Of a stretch of 64,000 nucleotides of DNA, positions 43,811 to 55,565 are shown one piece after another (position 1 is the stretch's first letter; each line of letters begins with the position of its first letter). This DNA is from Charina bottae (taxonomy: Eukaryota; Chordata; Lepidosauria; Squamata; Charinaidae), in the NCBI GenBank assembly GCA_023362775.1, contig JALMGJ010000003.1, forward strand, positions 177,598,274 through 177,662,273. The letters run 5' to 3'. Below the pieces are notes generated by a model, which was not told the origin of the DNA, did no database searches, and saw nothing but the letters and a program-made list of their open reading frames with translations. The translations under genes were made by a program, and so were the position numbers.

Positions 43811-44032
43811 ACCTTTAAATCAGTTTTTGACTCCTGGCAACTGCCTGGACAAGTCCCTGCAGTTTTTTTGGCAAGATTTCGGAAGGGGTTTGCCATTGCC
43901 TACTTCCTAGGGCTGAGAGGGAGTGACTGGCCCAAGGTCACCCAGCTGGCATCGTGCCTAAGGTGGGACTAGAACTCATGGTCTCCAGCTTTCTAGCCTG
44001 ATACCTTAACCACTACACCAAACTGGCCCTCA
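43811..44032 (-). repeat. Sauria-type SINE, nearly full length
   Basis: Read on the minus strand, the head is GAGGGCCAGTTTGGTGTAGT, then GGTTAAGGTATCAGGCTAGA, then the B-box-like GAGTTCTAGTCCC. The body phrase GGGTGACCTTGGGCCAGTCA and the phrase GCAATGGCAAACCCCTTCC follow. The layout matches Sauria SINEs, and the 3' end is next to the GT tract. Confidence 0.9.
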
Positions 44033-44199
44033 TTATTTGTTTTACTCCTTCAATATATGGGAACAGAATTTTGGCTATTTGGAAGTGGCAATGACGTGGT
44101 GGTGGTAGGGCATTATTGGAGATTTCTAATTATCTTGACTGGAATCTGCTTTCCTTACCCTGGCAAATGGTTTCCTTCACCTTTTTCAGGGGAAAGGAA
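44033..44199. other. no recognised feature
   Basis: Short unassigned stretch. Confidence 0.4.
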
Positions 44200-45114
44200 A
44201 ATAGGTGGTGGCCATGACAAAAATCTCAGCTAATGATTGGGTAGATAGCTGCTATTGTTTTCCCAGAATGACTAAGAATATTTTAGGGAGAATTGAAGAT
44301 GTAGGTCATCAGCCAGCTGAACATTTAAGGAAGCATTGGCATGTTCAGTCACGCAGCCCAAAAGCAACTTTGGTGAAGTTGAGGAACTTTTTGATTCCTC
44401 CTCCACCCCAACTTCAAACAAAACTTTTGGCAGACTGAAGGTTGTATCATCTCAATCACCAAAATGCTGGCTTGTAGTAACTGTCCAGTAAGTGTTTCTT
44501 CAATTCCCTTTTCGGGGCTTCAATGATTTGGACTCACTATCCAGCCACCACATGGAACCAGGTCCTTCTTCCCTTGTTCACGTTCCTGAGTCTTTAAACC
44601 CTTTCTTGTACAAGCAAATTAATGTACCCTTTTCAATTATGTCATTTCTGGATGCCACCACCAGTGTCTAAACTGAGGAAGGATCGGGAAGGATCCTCTG
44701 AGTGGAACCTTTAGCATTGCAGGAGATAGTTGACTCCATTGATTCTATAAAACGTGTGAAAATTCCTGGGTCACATGGGTTTCCTAACAGTATTAAAAAT
44801 ATAAAGAAAGCTTGGCCCCTATATTGTTAGAAATTGTTAGAAAACCTAACCCTGAAACAGTCTTGCTGGATGTGGAAAAAGCCTTTGATACTGTACAGAT
44901 TAAATTTTTGGAACATATAGGGATAACAAATATTTCCTTCAATTTCCATTTTTTGGATTATAATGCATTATTCTAATCCTTCTGCTTGAGTTATTACAAG
45001 TGGGATTATTTTTCCACCAATTAAAATGCATTGTGCAAACCATCAAAAGTGTCCATTATCCCTCTTATATTTAATTTGATTTTGGACACTTTGGTTTATC
45101 TCATTAGACAATCT

Positions 45115-47729
45115 TTTTTTTTTATTAAGTTTTATTAGGTTTTTAAATATACAAAGCTAAAAGATAAAGATGAAACGGAAAGAGAAATACAAATTAAAAG
45201 AAAAGAAAAAGAAAAGTGCAGTAAAGAAAAAGAAAAATAAAATAAAGAAAAAGACATACATAGAAATTAGATAACCTCCGATCCGTCTATGGTCATAAGA
45301 ATAAAATAGTTTGTTTTAACATGCTGGCTATTCATATAACATTCATATATTTTTCCTTGTCTATTATGTACTATTTATCTATAATCTAATCAACAAAAAC
45401 TCCATATTTAGCTTTACTCCTCCTGCTTTTTGCAAATAGTCCATCAAAGATTTCCACTCATTAAAGAATAATAATTAAAATTTTCTTTTAGTAGGCAAAT
45501 CAATTTGTCATTTTCTGCCATTTCTAGTAGTTTCAACATCCATTCCTGTATTGTTGGTACACTTTAATTTTCCCAAAACTATACATATATAAGTAAAAAG
45601 AAATTTTTTTTTCTATCTGTGCATCCCAAATTCCAGATAAAAAGAAAAAATTCTAATTTAAGTCTTTTAATTTATACCCAACTATATTATTATACTATGC
45701 ATATAGAAATAAAAAGAAAAGAGTTTTTCTATTTATACAACCCAGATTCCAAACAAAAAGAAAAAATTCTGATTTAATTCTTTTAAGTTATACCCAACCC
45801 TACTATTTTTGATCTCTCGCTATAATATTTCTTCAGATTTTGCTCTGTTATAACTTTTCTCACAAAATATCTTGACAATTTCTTATCTCTAACGTAACGT
45901 GAGTCAACTCTAAAAGTTTTATTTATCTCAGAGTCCATGTCTTCTTCTTCTGTCTCTAAATATTGAACTAAAGTATCAACTATATATTTTCTCATATTCT
46001 CATCTAATTTTCCCAGAGCTCCTATCAGACTCAAAATACATTCTTCTTCTCTCATTTCTGCTAATACAATAGCATCTAAATTATATTCCATAGTAATAGA
46101 ATCTGATTTAATCTCCAATTTCTTAACCTGGCCTTGTGTCTCTTTAAAATCCCCTGGAAGAATATTTGCAATTTCTTTGACAGTCTGTATTTCATTTCTA
46201 AATTCTTTTTCTGAGTCTTCCTTCATCACTTCCATTTTCTCTTCTACTTGTTGATCTAGAATATTGTCCACCTTTTTATCTGTTTTTATATCTAAAGAAG
46301 TAATTAAGTCATCCATCCTTTTCTCCAAGGTAACAGTTAAAATATCCATCTTTTCCTCCAAGGCAGTAGTTAAATCATCTATTTTTGGATTCAGTGCTGT
46401 AATCGCATCCAATATTTTTCCCATATCTAATGTTGGTACTTCTGAAGGTGCAGCCATGGACTCCATTTCCTTATATCTATCCCTCTTCACTCTTGCGACC
46501 GCAGCAACCAGGTTGTATATAATATTCCTGTAAAGAGAAAAGAAAAATAACAAAAGACAAAGGAGAACCACTATAAACAATAAAAAAGAAAAGAAAAAGG
46601 GAAGAGGAGGGATAAAAAATTATTAAGGATTCAAAAGGAAAAAGGAGGGAAGAGAGGAGAGAAAAAAAAATCCAAATACAATGAAAAATTAAAAAATAGA
46701 AGTAATACTGCTTTTTCTTAATAGATATTACATAAAAAAAGGGCAAAATGTACTTTGGTAAAATCAACAATTCTCACATAAAAGAAAAATAAAAGATAAG
46801 AGTACAACGGGTAAGTCCTTTAGCTGTAGTCAAAATATCCTTGAAAATGTAATAACAATCCAGTTCTCAGGCAAGCTTTTAATCACAAGTCCCAAAGAGG
46901 AGAGAGAGAAGAAAAAAAGAGAGAAGGGGGGGGGAATAGGAAAAATCCCCAACTCCAAATGTCTTCACTCTCCAAGACAAAAAGCAACAAGAAAGTCCAC
47001 TAAAATCCCAAATAATAAGAAAATTCCCAAAACTATTTAAAACAAAAATATTCCAAAAATACCCATTATAATCCAAATAATTTCCAAACGCATTACAGAA
47101 AAAAGAAGGAAAAAAAAAAACCATCTCAAGATGAAACGCAGAAAAGCAAAGAAATAAGATAAAAGGCAGACATTAACCCATTTGAATTCAAAATCCAGAG
47201 AGGAAAATAAATTAGTCCCACTTCAGTAAATAAGCCATTCGTCAATAGTCAATGTGACTCCATTTCACTTCCAAGTAAAGTCATTGTTCTTTAAGCTCCC
47301 ACCATTCAAGTCGTCTTTAGCAAGAAAGTTACACAATCACCAGCAGCATCGGTCATGTCCATAGAAGGATCTTAGCAGATAATATGTAAAGTTAAAATAA
47401 ACACAAATATAAAACAGTGACTAAAAGTGCTGAATTTAGGTGCTACTCATCTGAAAAGATTTCGCTGTTTCCTGTAGAGCAATAACGATGGTCTTTCCAG
47501 TCGCTTTCGTCGCTTCAATTTCCTTTTTCCCGTGGTGGAAAAACGGGAATTGGGAAAGAGCGACGATTCCAGAGACCCTTGTGGTTTATCTTCTGATCCC
47601 CTTTTCTTCAAAGGGGAGATTTCAGCAGTTTTATTTCTTTAAAAACCGCTGCAAGCAGGGAAACAGCTGAGCCGAGCCAGGAGCGCTTGGTTCAGCGCAC
47701 CGGCATCTACAGCACCCGGAAGCGATCTG
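45115..47729 (-). mobile_element. 2.6-kb L1 with intact 5' end and ORF1, nearly all of ORF2 deleted
   Basis: TCATTAGACAATCT (14 bp) is exact at 45101-45114 and 47730-47743. The 3' end (oligo-T then ATTAAGTTTTATTAGGTTTT on plus) matches the L1 at 52643. The 3' UTR and the last ORF2 codons (about 45440-45570, equivalent to the WMLKLLEMAEN region) are followed directly by ORF1. The 5' UTR is about 1.26 kb, GC-rich at its start (47480-47729). A near-duplicate block of about 90 bp lies between ORF2 end and ORF1 (45605-45690 and 45715-45800). Confidence 0.88.
45783..46466 (-). CDS. L1 ORF1 protein, coiled-coil, C-terminally shortened
   Basis: I chose the ATG at 46466 (MESMAAPSEVPTLDMGKILD), because upstream codons belong to the 5' UTR. 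It encodes about 227 residues. Residues of about 20-130 form a long coiled coil with heptads (LNPKIDDLTTALEEKMDILT, then VTLEKRMDDLITSLDIKTDK). Around residue 150-190 are the conserved blocks before and in the L1 RRM-like domain (DAIVLAEMREEECILSLIGA, then FRVDSRYVRDKKL). L1 ORF1 trimerises and binds its RNA. The usual C-terminal domain is cut short by the internal deletion, so chaperone function is doubtful. Frame otherwise intact. Confidence 0.85.
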   Translation of the reverse strand: MESMAAPSEVPTLDMGKILDAITALNPKIDDLTTALEEKMDILTVTLEKRMDDLITSLDIKTDKKVDNILDQQVEEKMEVMKEDSEKEFRNEIQTVKEIANILPGDFKETQGQVKKLEIKSDSITMEYNLDAIVLAEMREEECILSLIGALGKLDENMRKYIVDTLVQYLETEEEDMDSEINKTFRVDSRYVRDKKLSRYFVRKVITEQNLKKYYSERSKIVGLGIT

Positions 47730-48960
47730 TCATTAGACAATCTAGTAATATTCAAGGTATATAGCTAGTTGGAACTTAACATATTATTGTATAGCAAATA
47801 TTCTGGGACATATTAAGTGTTATCAAAGATTTTAACCTAATTTTATGGAGGTTTTGCGGCATTATGGTAATTTTTCTGGATATACAATAAATTAGAACAA
47901 ATCTAATATTTTGCCAATTGTTTCTTACATGTAAAATTGGGAAACATGTAAAATTGTGTTGCATTTATTGCCTGTACTCTGTTAAATATCTGGGGATAAT
48001 TATTTCCAGAAAAAAAAACTTTGCTAGTAGATGTGGCTATTCGAAAATACCCTTGAATCTAAGTGGAAGAATACATGTGAACATGAATATAACTTCACAG
48101 TTTATATATTATATATATTTATATATATAAAGCTGAGACTCCCATATGAACATGGAGGCTGTAATTTTCCTAATTTTCAATTGTAGCATTGAGCATACTT
48201 ATTAACAACTATTTTTTATTGGAATGGAAACAAGGTTGAACATGTACTACTACGGGAACAATTACAATGTTGTTATTATATGGAACCTTTGAAATCCTGG
48301 CAAGAATTATATTGTATTCCAAGCCATTTAGTTATGTCTGGATGTTACTGGGAAAGAAATTAACATTTGACTCTTGCTCCCATGAGGAATATATTCTTTT
48401 GAATAATCCTTCCTTTAAAAAGATAGATTAAAGTTTTTGTATAGAAGATGTGGCCTAACAATGGGGCTATTATCTTAGAACAGCTTATTGCTAATGATAC
48501 CTTAAAACTTACAAAAGGTGAAAAAAAGAATATAACCTGCCTAAGTTTATTGGCAATATATTCATTTAAAACATTTGTTATGTTCTCATTTTGGACAGAT
48601 GTGTTGGTGACCTCAGAAATGCCTATGATTTTGACTATATTAGATTTTAGAGACTAAGTCAACAATTCCATTTTATCAACAATTAAGGAATATTACAAAA
48701 AAAATTACAGATAAGAAATCTGGAATAGAGATTTAGAGTTTCTAGTTTCAACAATTCAATGTTCTCAGGCTTTTTTAAGAAAATGTCAAATATGTTTCTT
48801 ATAACTTTAAGATGAGACTAATACTATAAATTCTACTGGGTCTCTTGGTGGATTATTTCTATATTGGAAATGCAATAAAATAACTACACTAAATTATAGA
48901 TAACTACACAATCCAAAATACACATTTAGGCAATTATGTTATTAGGATCAACCAAAATGG

Positions 48961-49273
48961 CTCTAAGATTATGTATATTTCCAAGTTCTTCAGAATTATT
49001 CCTTAGATTAGGCAGCTCAAAAATAATAAATAAATAAATAGGGAATGAGAAAAGAAGCATATTAATGTTAAATGGTGCATTATACTAGAGAAATCTGTTT
49101 TATGCATTTGAATGTACAAAATTATATAAGGAAGTTCTCCTTTGGGAGTTCCTTCTTGTAATCTAATTTGCTAGGCTCCGTTAAGGTTGTGAAATCCATT
49201 CATATTATTAATTGCATGTTTGGCAAAACATTTCTTGGAAACCACAAAGATAATTCCTTTTCCATTTGCTCAG
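48961..49273. other. no recognised feature
   Basis: AT-rich, with a short AATAAATA run near 49028. Confidence 0.4.
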
Positions 49274-49286
49274 TTACTAAGATTAA

Positions 49287-49498
49287 GGTAAAGGTTCCCC
49301 CCGCACATTTGTGCAGTCGTGTCCAACTCTGGGGGCCAGTGCTCATCTCCGTTTGTTAGCCGAAGAGCCAGCATTGTCCGAAGACGCTTCCACGGTCATG
49401 TGGCCGCATGACGCACGTGGAACGCTGTTACCTACCCACCGAAGTGGTACCTATTCATCTACTTGCATTTGCATGCTTTCGAATTGCTAGGTTGGCAA
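49287..49498 (-). repeat. tRNA-derived SINE, headless, 13-bp target duplication
   Basis: TTACTAAGATTAA is exact at 49274-49286 and 49499-49511. The 5' end of the SINE is at TTGCCAACCTAGCAATTCG, within a base or two of the start of the copy at 9450. Confidence 0.93.
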
Positions 49499-49511
49499 TT
49501 ACTAAGATTAA

Positions 49512-50577
49512 TCAAGCCTAAATTCACTAGATAGCCAAATATAAATTTTCTTGATGAAACTTTGTGCAAATAAGAAATATTCCTCAACGTACTATTTGAA
49601 ATCAACCAACCCCTTTAATATTGGACAGAGCTATATTAGCAAAGAAGAAACAAATAACCCGTAAGATAGAAAGGCCAATTAAATTGACATGCAGGGGATT
49701 CAGCTTTAGCCAACTGCCTCTTCATTCAGAGGGAAATTAAGGAGAAATGGAAGTGGCCAGATCTTGGGGTTCATGTTTCCCCCCCCTTTCTTCCCTTTCA
49801 TTCTTGCTCCACAGTTGCTGAAAAAATGCTGGCTTTGCAGAAGAGCTTTTCTAAGAAAGCTTATCCTTTGCATGTGTGACCACGTTTTCAGTATCAAAGG
49901 GGAGAACTGGGTGTAAATGAATCCATTGATCCCTTTCACAATCCAACCACAAACCAAATTAAGCTAAGATTTATGTGGTGTCAAGTTCAGCACTTGTATA
50001 GCTACAGCACTGATATAATTAAAGTTGCTATTTAGCAATATGGAAAAGAAATGAGATGCTGCTGCTGCTGCTGTAACAAAGCGAAAAGGCAGCACTAGAG
50101 CAATAAACATTTCATTGCCTACCTACTTCCCTTACTGACTTTAGTACTTTGACCGTAAAGGTTTTAGTTTATAATAAAAATAATCACTGTGCCAAAGAAC
50201 TGTGCCCACATTAAATATACACATCAGAAATCTTCATAGCATTAGGTAAAAGTCTTGGACAATGGGCTTATTTCCATCAATTAAAGAAGTCATTATAAAT
50301 TACAAAATATTTTTATAGATTTTAATGGAATTGGGATATATTATCAAAAACCATACTTCTCACCTCCATCCTGTCACGCATTTGTTACCATATTTGTATG
50401 GGTTGTATAAAGAGTGGGGCCCAAATACCACTTTCTGGGGAGGGCATTGAATGGCCTGGGAGCCATAGGCCCCTCCCGCATACCAGACAGAGGGGCTTCT
50501 GACAGCAGGGACATCTTCAGAAAGGCTTCTCCTGCTGACGCAAGTAGCTCAGCAGGCTCATAGTAAGAGAAATGGTC
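49512..50577. other. no recognised gene; short CTG repeat
   Basis: Mostly AT-rich. A (GCT)n run of about six units lies near 50056-50073. The open frame 50374-50631 (minus) has no domain. Confidence 0.4.
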
Positions 50578-50585
50578 CCCTAGAC

Positions 50586-50877
50586 CAGAGCTTTCCAACC
50601 TTTTCATGTTGGTGACACACTTTTTAAACATGTATCATTTTGCGACACACTCTTACAGCAGGGCATCATTTCGTGACATACTCTTACAGCAGGGCACAAG
50701 CAGGCACTAGGACCTGCGCAGAATCACAGCAGGTTTGGAGGCAGCAAGGCACGAGGCAGGCACTAGGACCTGCGTGGAATCCTGGCAGGGCTCGGAGGCA
50801 GCAGCAGCCGCAGTGACACACCCAAACACTGCAGCCGACACACTAATGTGTCGCGACACACAGTTTGGAAAGCTCTG
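50586..50877. mobile_element. GC-rich non-autonomous hAT element, copy 5 of 6, diverged interior
   Basis: Starts CAGAGCTTTCCAACCTTTTC and ends GTTTGGAAAGCTCTG. The duplication CCCTAGAC is exact at 50578-50585 and 50878-50885. Inside, a direct repeat with GACACACTCTTACAGCAGGG and AGGCACTAGGACCTGCG replaces the CCGGAAG fold-back of the other copies. Confidence 0.93.
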
Positions 50878-51062
50878 CCCTAGACAATTAAGCCTTAAGC
50901 CATGGGTGTCCAACCTTTTGGCTTCCCTGGGCCACATTGAGTGAAGAGGATTTATCTTGGGCCACACATAAAATATATAATATAGTTAATGTATATAAGT
51001 AATAAAACTTCATTTTAAAAATATTTTTATCATAACATTTAAAAAAAGAGGGCAACATAAAA

Positions 51063-52642
51063 CTAATGGGATATCTGGCCTTGTTTTTGTGAAACTAATG
51101 CATCAATGTCTGGTTCGATGAAAGTGGTTACAATTCTCAGTGAGTTCTCAAGGTGCTCGTCAGAAATTTTAATTCTAATTTTACTCTTTGTGTGCTTCAT
51201 CCTTGAAAATAGTTGCTCACAAATGTACGTGCTGCCAAAAAGCGATGTCATGAATAAGGCATGATTGTGAAGCGAGGGATATTTTTCTCTGGGAAGATAG
51301 GTCTTATAAAAGTCCAGTAGAGAGACATGATCAAATTTTTCTTTGAGTTGAATGTCTGATTGCAACTCTATGCATTCCATTTGAAAATTCAGAGGTAATG
51401 TAGTTATGTCAACTGAAAATGGAGTCAAAAATATACCAAAATATTGATGATTTTTCCAGACATCTTGAAACCTGTTCTCAAATTCCTGTATCAAACCGAA
51501 AAGCAAGGCTGCATATTTCTCGCTGTTCACAGGACTGTGTTTAGCCAATGTATTAAAATGTATAAAATTATTTTCCATAACTTGAGCTTGCCATACTTAA
51601 AGTTTTATTTCAAATGCTGTTATGCTTTAAAACATTGCAGTGATAAGTTGGTTTTCACCTTGAAGATGCATGTTTAACTCATTTAAATGAGTGGTCAGAT
51701 CCACCAAAAATGCTAAATCTGTGAGCCATTTTTCATCTTCAAGTTCTGGCACAAATTTTCTTTTTGATTCCATAAACAACTGGATTTCATTTCGCAAATC
51801 ATAAAATATTTTCAGCATTTTACCCTGACTTAGCCACCTTACTTCAGAAAAGTAAATGATGTCCCCATAATCAGCATCCATACTTTTAAGGAACTCCTGG
51901 AATTGGCAAAGATTGAATCCCTTGGCCCTTATGAAATTCACTGCTTTGTTGACAATTTGCATGACATTATCCATTTTTAAAGCTTTCGCGCATAAATTTT
52001 CTTGATGTAGAATGCAGTGATACTTCATCAAACATGAGTTGCCGGTGGCACTTGCATTGTCTTCTATCAATTTTGTATGTCCCTCACTTTTACCAACCAT
52101 CGCCGGGGTGCCATCAGTAGATATACCAGATATGTTGACAATAGTTAAAGAAAATCGCTTTAATGTAATTTTTACTGCTTCATACAAATCAAGAGATTTA
52201 GTTGTGTCTTTTAATGGCACCAAAGAAGCCATTTCTTCAGTGACATTATATTCGTTATCAATACCTCTAATGAAAATGAGAGCCGTATCTGTAGCATCAG
52301 TACTTTCATCCATCGTCAAAGCATAAAATTTGAAATTAGCAGCTTTACTCTTCAAACCTCTTTCAATAGATTTTCTTATTTCTTCAATTCGCCTGGCTAT
52401 AGTCTGGTGAGACAAACTGATTTTTGAAAAATCACTTTTTTTATCAGGACAAATTATATCTGCCACGCTTTCCATACATTGCTTAATAAACTCACCATCG
52501 GTAAATGGTTTTGATTTTTTTGCAATCAGTTTTGCTACCAAATAACCAGCTTTTATAATAGAGTCCTTTTGGGTTGTGATTTTTTTTTAAAAAAATTGTT
52601 GAGACGACAGACTTTTTTTCAGTTCCGCTAATTTGTCTTTAT
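51063..52642 (-). pseudogene. hAT transposase, RNase H-like catalytic and C-terminal dimerisation parts
   Basis: Two long minus-strand frames (52541-51627 and 51578-51063), with a short broken join near 51600. The first has KPFTDGEFIKQCMESVADII, then YALTMDESTDATDTALIFIR (first catalytic Asp region), GISTDGTPAMVGKSEGHTKL, then YHCILHQENLCAKALKMDNV (conserved C/H block) and EVRWLSQGKMLKIFYDLRNE (RW motif). The second has HNHALFMTSLFGSTYICEQL then FSRMKHTKSK, the hAT dimerisation signature. The order matches hAT/ZBED transposases, including the transposase-derived half of vertebrate GTF2IRD2. A frameshift near 52585 and breaks near 51600 show that it is inactive. Confidence 0.92.
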
Positions 52643-52797
52643 TTTTTTTTAATAAATTTTATTAGGTTTTAAATATACGTAGATAAAAGTTTGAAACAGA
52701 AAAGAAAATAGATACAAATAAATACAAATCAAAGAAAGAAAGAGAATAAACAAGTGTAGTAAAGCAAAAAGCAAAAAGATAAAGATGAAACATAGAA

Positions 52798-53035
52798 TAT
52801 GTCTATGAAGGTTCTCAGTCATCCAGGTGGAATTGTCTGTAGCTTGAATCATGTCAACTGGATTTCTATTTTCTCAGTGGAAACGTTTCGCTCCTTATCC
52901 AAGGAGCTTCTTCAGTCTGAGCAAAGTTGGTAAGGGAATCCTAAATATGTTTCTAGGTAGCTGTGTGACCTTACACCTGGGGTCATGGTTATATTGAGAT
53001 GTATTTTTATTTTTAAGTCCTTTTACCATCTAAAG
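52798..53035 (-). mobile_element. Penelope-like 3' end inserted in the L1 3' UTR
   Basis: GATGAAACATAGAA is exact at 52784-52797 and 53036-53049. The insert matches the outer part of the palindrome at 16019-17082, including AAGGAGCTTCTTCAGTCTGA and GTGGAAACGTTTCGCTCC. Only the 3' non-coding end is present. Confidence 0.93.
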
Positions 53036-53257
53036 GATGAAACATAGAAATTAGTCAACTTCCGATTTGTCTCTGGTCATAGTAATTTTACAAATTTATC
53101 ATACATGCTAGGTCTATATAAAACATTAAAAAACATTTCTTGTCTATTATATCAAATTATATATATTTTAATCTTCAAATCCCCATATGAGCTTTGCTCC
53201 TCCCGCATCTTGTAAATAGTCAATTAATGGTTTCCACTCTTTAAGAAAATAATAATT

Positions 53258-55554
53258 TTAATTTTCTTTTAATACACATGTCAATTTATCATTCTCTGCC
53301 ATATCCATCAATTTTAACATCCAATCTTGTATTGTGGGCAAGATCTGGTTTTTCCAATTTTGTGCATAAATACGTCTTGCTGCTGTAATCATGTATTGCA
53401 TAATTCTTGTAAATTGCTTCCCAAGTTGTCCTTCTATTATTCCCAATAAAAATAATTCCGGTTTGAATGGGACTCGAATTTGTAATATGTTTTGCATCAA
53501 TGAATGTATTTGAGTCCAAAATTTCTTAGCAATCTCACATGTCCACCACATATGGTAAAAAGACCCCTCTTTTTTTTTACATTTCCAACATAAGTTGGAA
53601 ACATTCCCATACATTTTAGAAAGTTTTTGTGGGGTCATATACCATCTGTACATCATCTTATAAAAGTTTTCTTTTAAATTATAGCACAAAGTAAATTTTA
53701 GTCCTTTAATCCACATATCTTCCCATTGTTGCATTTGAATGTTATAACCAATATTTTTAGCCCTTTTAATCATACAGTCTTTAACTTGTTCCTCTACCAT
53801 TTCACCTTTTAACAATAGTTTATACATTTTAGCAATTAGATGATCATCAGCTTCGCATAATTGTATCTCGAATTCTGATTTGGTTTGTTCAAATTCAAAG
53901 TTTTTCTTATCTGATTTAAATTTCTCTACAAGTTGCATGTATGAAAGCCATTGAAAAGTATATCCCTCTGATGCCAATTCTTCTATTGATTTAATTGTAT
54001 ATTGTCCTTGTTCTTTCTTTAAAAAATCTTTATAGGTCAACCATTTGTCTTTAATTCTTACTTCTGTTCTATAGAATGCTTCTTGCATAGAGATCCATAA
54101 AGGTCTTTTATAACATAAAGTTAATTTATATTTATTCCAAATTCTTAACAAGGATCTTCTAATATAATGATTTTTAAAGTCTACATTAACTTTAACTTTA
54201 TCATACCACAAATACCCATGCCATCCATATCTTAGTTCATGTCCCTCCAAATTCAATATTTTTTCATTTTTCAGAACTATCCATTCTTTAATCCAAACCA
54301 AGCAACAGGCAGCATAATATAATTTCAAATCCGGCGGACCTAGTCCTCCTCTTTCTTTAGAGTCTTGCAAAACTTTATATTTTACTCTTGGTTTTTTTCC
54401 TTGCCAAATGAACTTAGAGATATCTCGCTGCCATTGTTTAAAAGGTTCTTCTGATGCAAGTATAGGTAGTGTTTGAAAAAGATATAAAATTCTTGGCAAA
54501 ACATTCATTTTAATTGCTGAAATTCTACCTAATAGTGATAATTGCATTTTTTCCCAATGGTCCAAATCTTTTTTAATGTCCATCCAAAGTGGAATATAAT
54601 TATTCTTAAACAACTTAACATTTTTAGCTGTTAAATATACTCCCAAATATTTTACTTTTTCTTCCATTGAATATCCTGTTATTTCTTTCAATTTCTCTTG
54701 TTCATGATGGTCCATATTTTTAGTCAAAACTTTTGTCTTCTGTAAATTCACTTTGAACCCTGCTAGCGACCCAAAGTCTTTTAATTTCTGTATTAAAATT
54801 TCAATTCCATCTAGTGGATTCTCCAAAGTAATGACTAGATTGTCTGCAAAGGCTCTTAGTTTATAAACTTCTTTTTTAACTTTGATGCCATGGATACCTT
54901 CATCCTGTCTAATATCTCTAAGTAAAACCTCTAATACCAATATAAACAAAAGTGGAGATAATGGACAACCTTGTCTAGTACCTTTTTGAATTTCACATGA
55001 CTTACTAATTCTCCATTAACAATTATTTTGGCAAGTTGTGGAGTATATATTGATTTAATCCATTTTATAAAATTTCCTCCAAAATTCATGTTTTCCAATA
55101 AAACATAAAAGGCCAATTTAAATTATCAAAGGCTTTTTCAGCATCAATAAATATCAAGGCAGCTTGTTTTTCATAATGTTGTTCCAAATATTCAATTACA
55201 TCTAATATATTTTGGACATTGTCTCGGATTTGCTTGTTGGGCAAAAATCCAGCTTGGTCTTGATGAATATAATTCTTAAGAATATTTTTCATTCTTTCTG
55301 CTAATATCGTTGTAAATATCTTATAGTCATTATTCAATAAAGATATTGGTCTGTAATTCTTAGTTAAAGTCAAATCTTGTTGTTCTTTTGGGATCAGTGT
55401 TATATGTGCTTCTTTCCAAGTTTCTGGCATGGTTCCTGTTTCCAAAATAGAATTCATGGTCTTCTGCAAAGGTAGACATAAATCATCCTCAAAGCATTTA
55501 TAATAGGCAGCTGACAATCCATCCAGTCCAGGAGCTTTTCCTCTACTAATTTTC
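53258..55554 (-). pseudogene. L1 ORF2: reverse transcriptase and C-terminal domain, endonuclease lost
   Basis: From the 5' side: ISRGKAPGLDGLSAAYYKCF, PETWKEAHITLIPKEQQD, KNYRPISLLNNDYKIFTTIL, QDQAGFLPNKQIRDN, then ALIFIDAEKAFDNLNW (motif A). After a frameshift near 55100 come LENMNFGGNFIKWIKSIY and, after another near 54990, GTRQGCPLSPLLFILVLEVL (motif B). The catalytic motif C reads AFADNLVITLENP, so the second Asp of FADD is replaced by Asn. The C-terminal 450 residues are open (563-codon frame), with the Cys/His segment LCWKCKKKEGSFYHMWWTC. Two frameshifts and the mutated motif make it inactive; decay is otherwise light. Confidence 0.95.
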
Positions 55555-55565
55555 TTTGTCTTTAT

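Larger units (their letters stand above)
44200..48960 (+). pseudogene. old L1-clade (Tx1-like) LINE, split by a younger L1
   Basis: Scattered plus-strand ORF2 blocks survive: EIVDSIDSIKRV (before the fingers) near 44725, LDVEKAFDTV (reverse-transcriptase motif A) near 44868, a degraded PLIFNLILDTLVYLIRQ (motif B) just before 45115, SVKYLGIIISRKKN (after the palm) near 47980, and LRLPYEHGGCNFPNFQL near 48135. An ORF1-like scrap is possible at 44205-44438. Stops are frequent, so the element is old. The L1 at 45115-47729 is inserted at TCATTAGACAATCT. The outer limits are approximate. Confidence 0.7.
52643..55554 (-). mobile_element. 5'-truncated L1 inserted in the hAT transposase gene
   Basis: TTTGTCTTTAT (11 bp) is exact at 52632-52642 and 55555-55565. 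The low-coordinate end is oligo-T then AATAAATTTTATTAGGTTTT (3' UTR and poly(A), antisense). The body is ORF2 from just before the reverse-transcriptase fingers to its end, plus about 0.6 kb of 3' UTR containing a Penelope insertion. Confidence 0.95.

Noticed and set aside
46477..47124. Hydrophobic phenylalanine-rich minus-strand frames
   Set aside because: They fall in the purine-rich 5' UTR of the L1 at 45115-47729 and reflect base composition.
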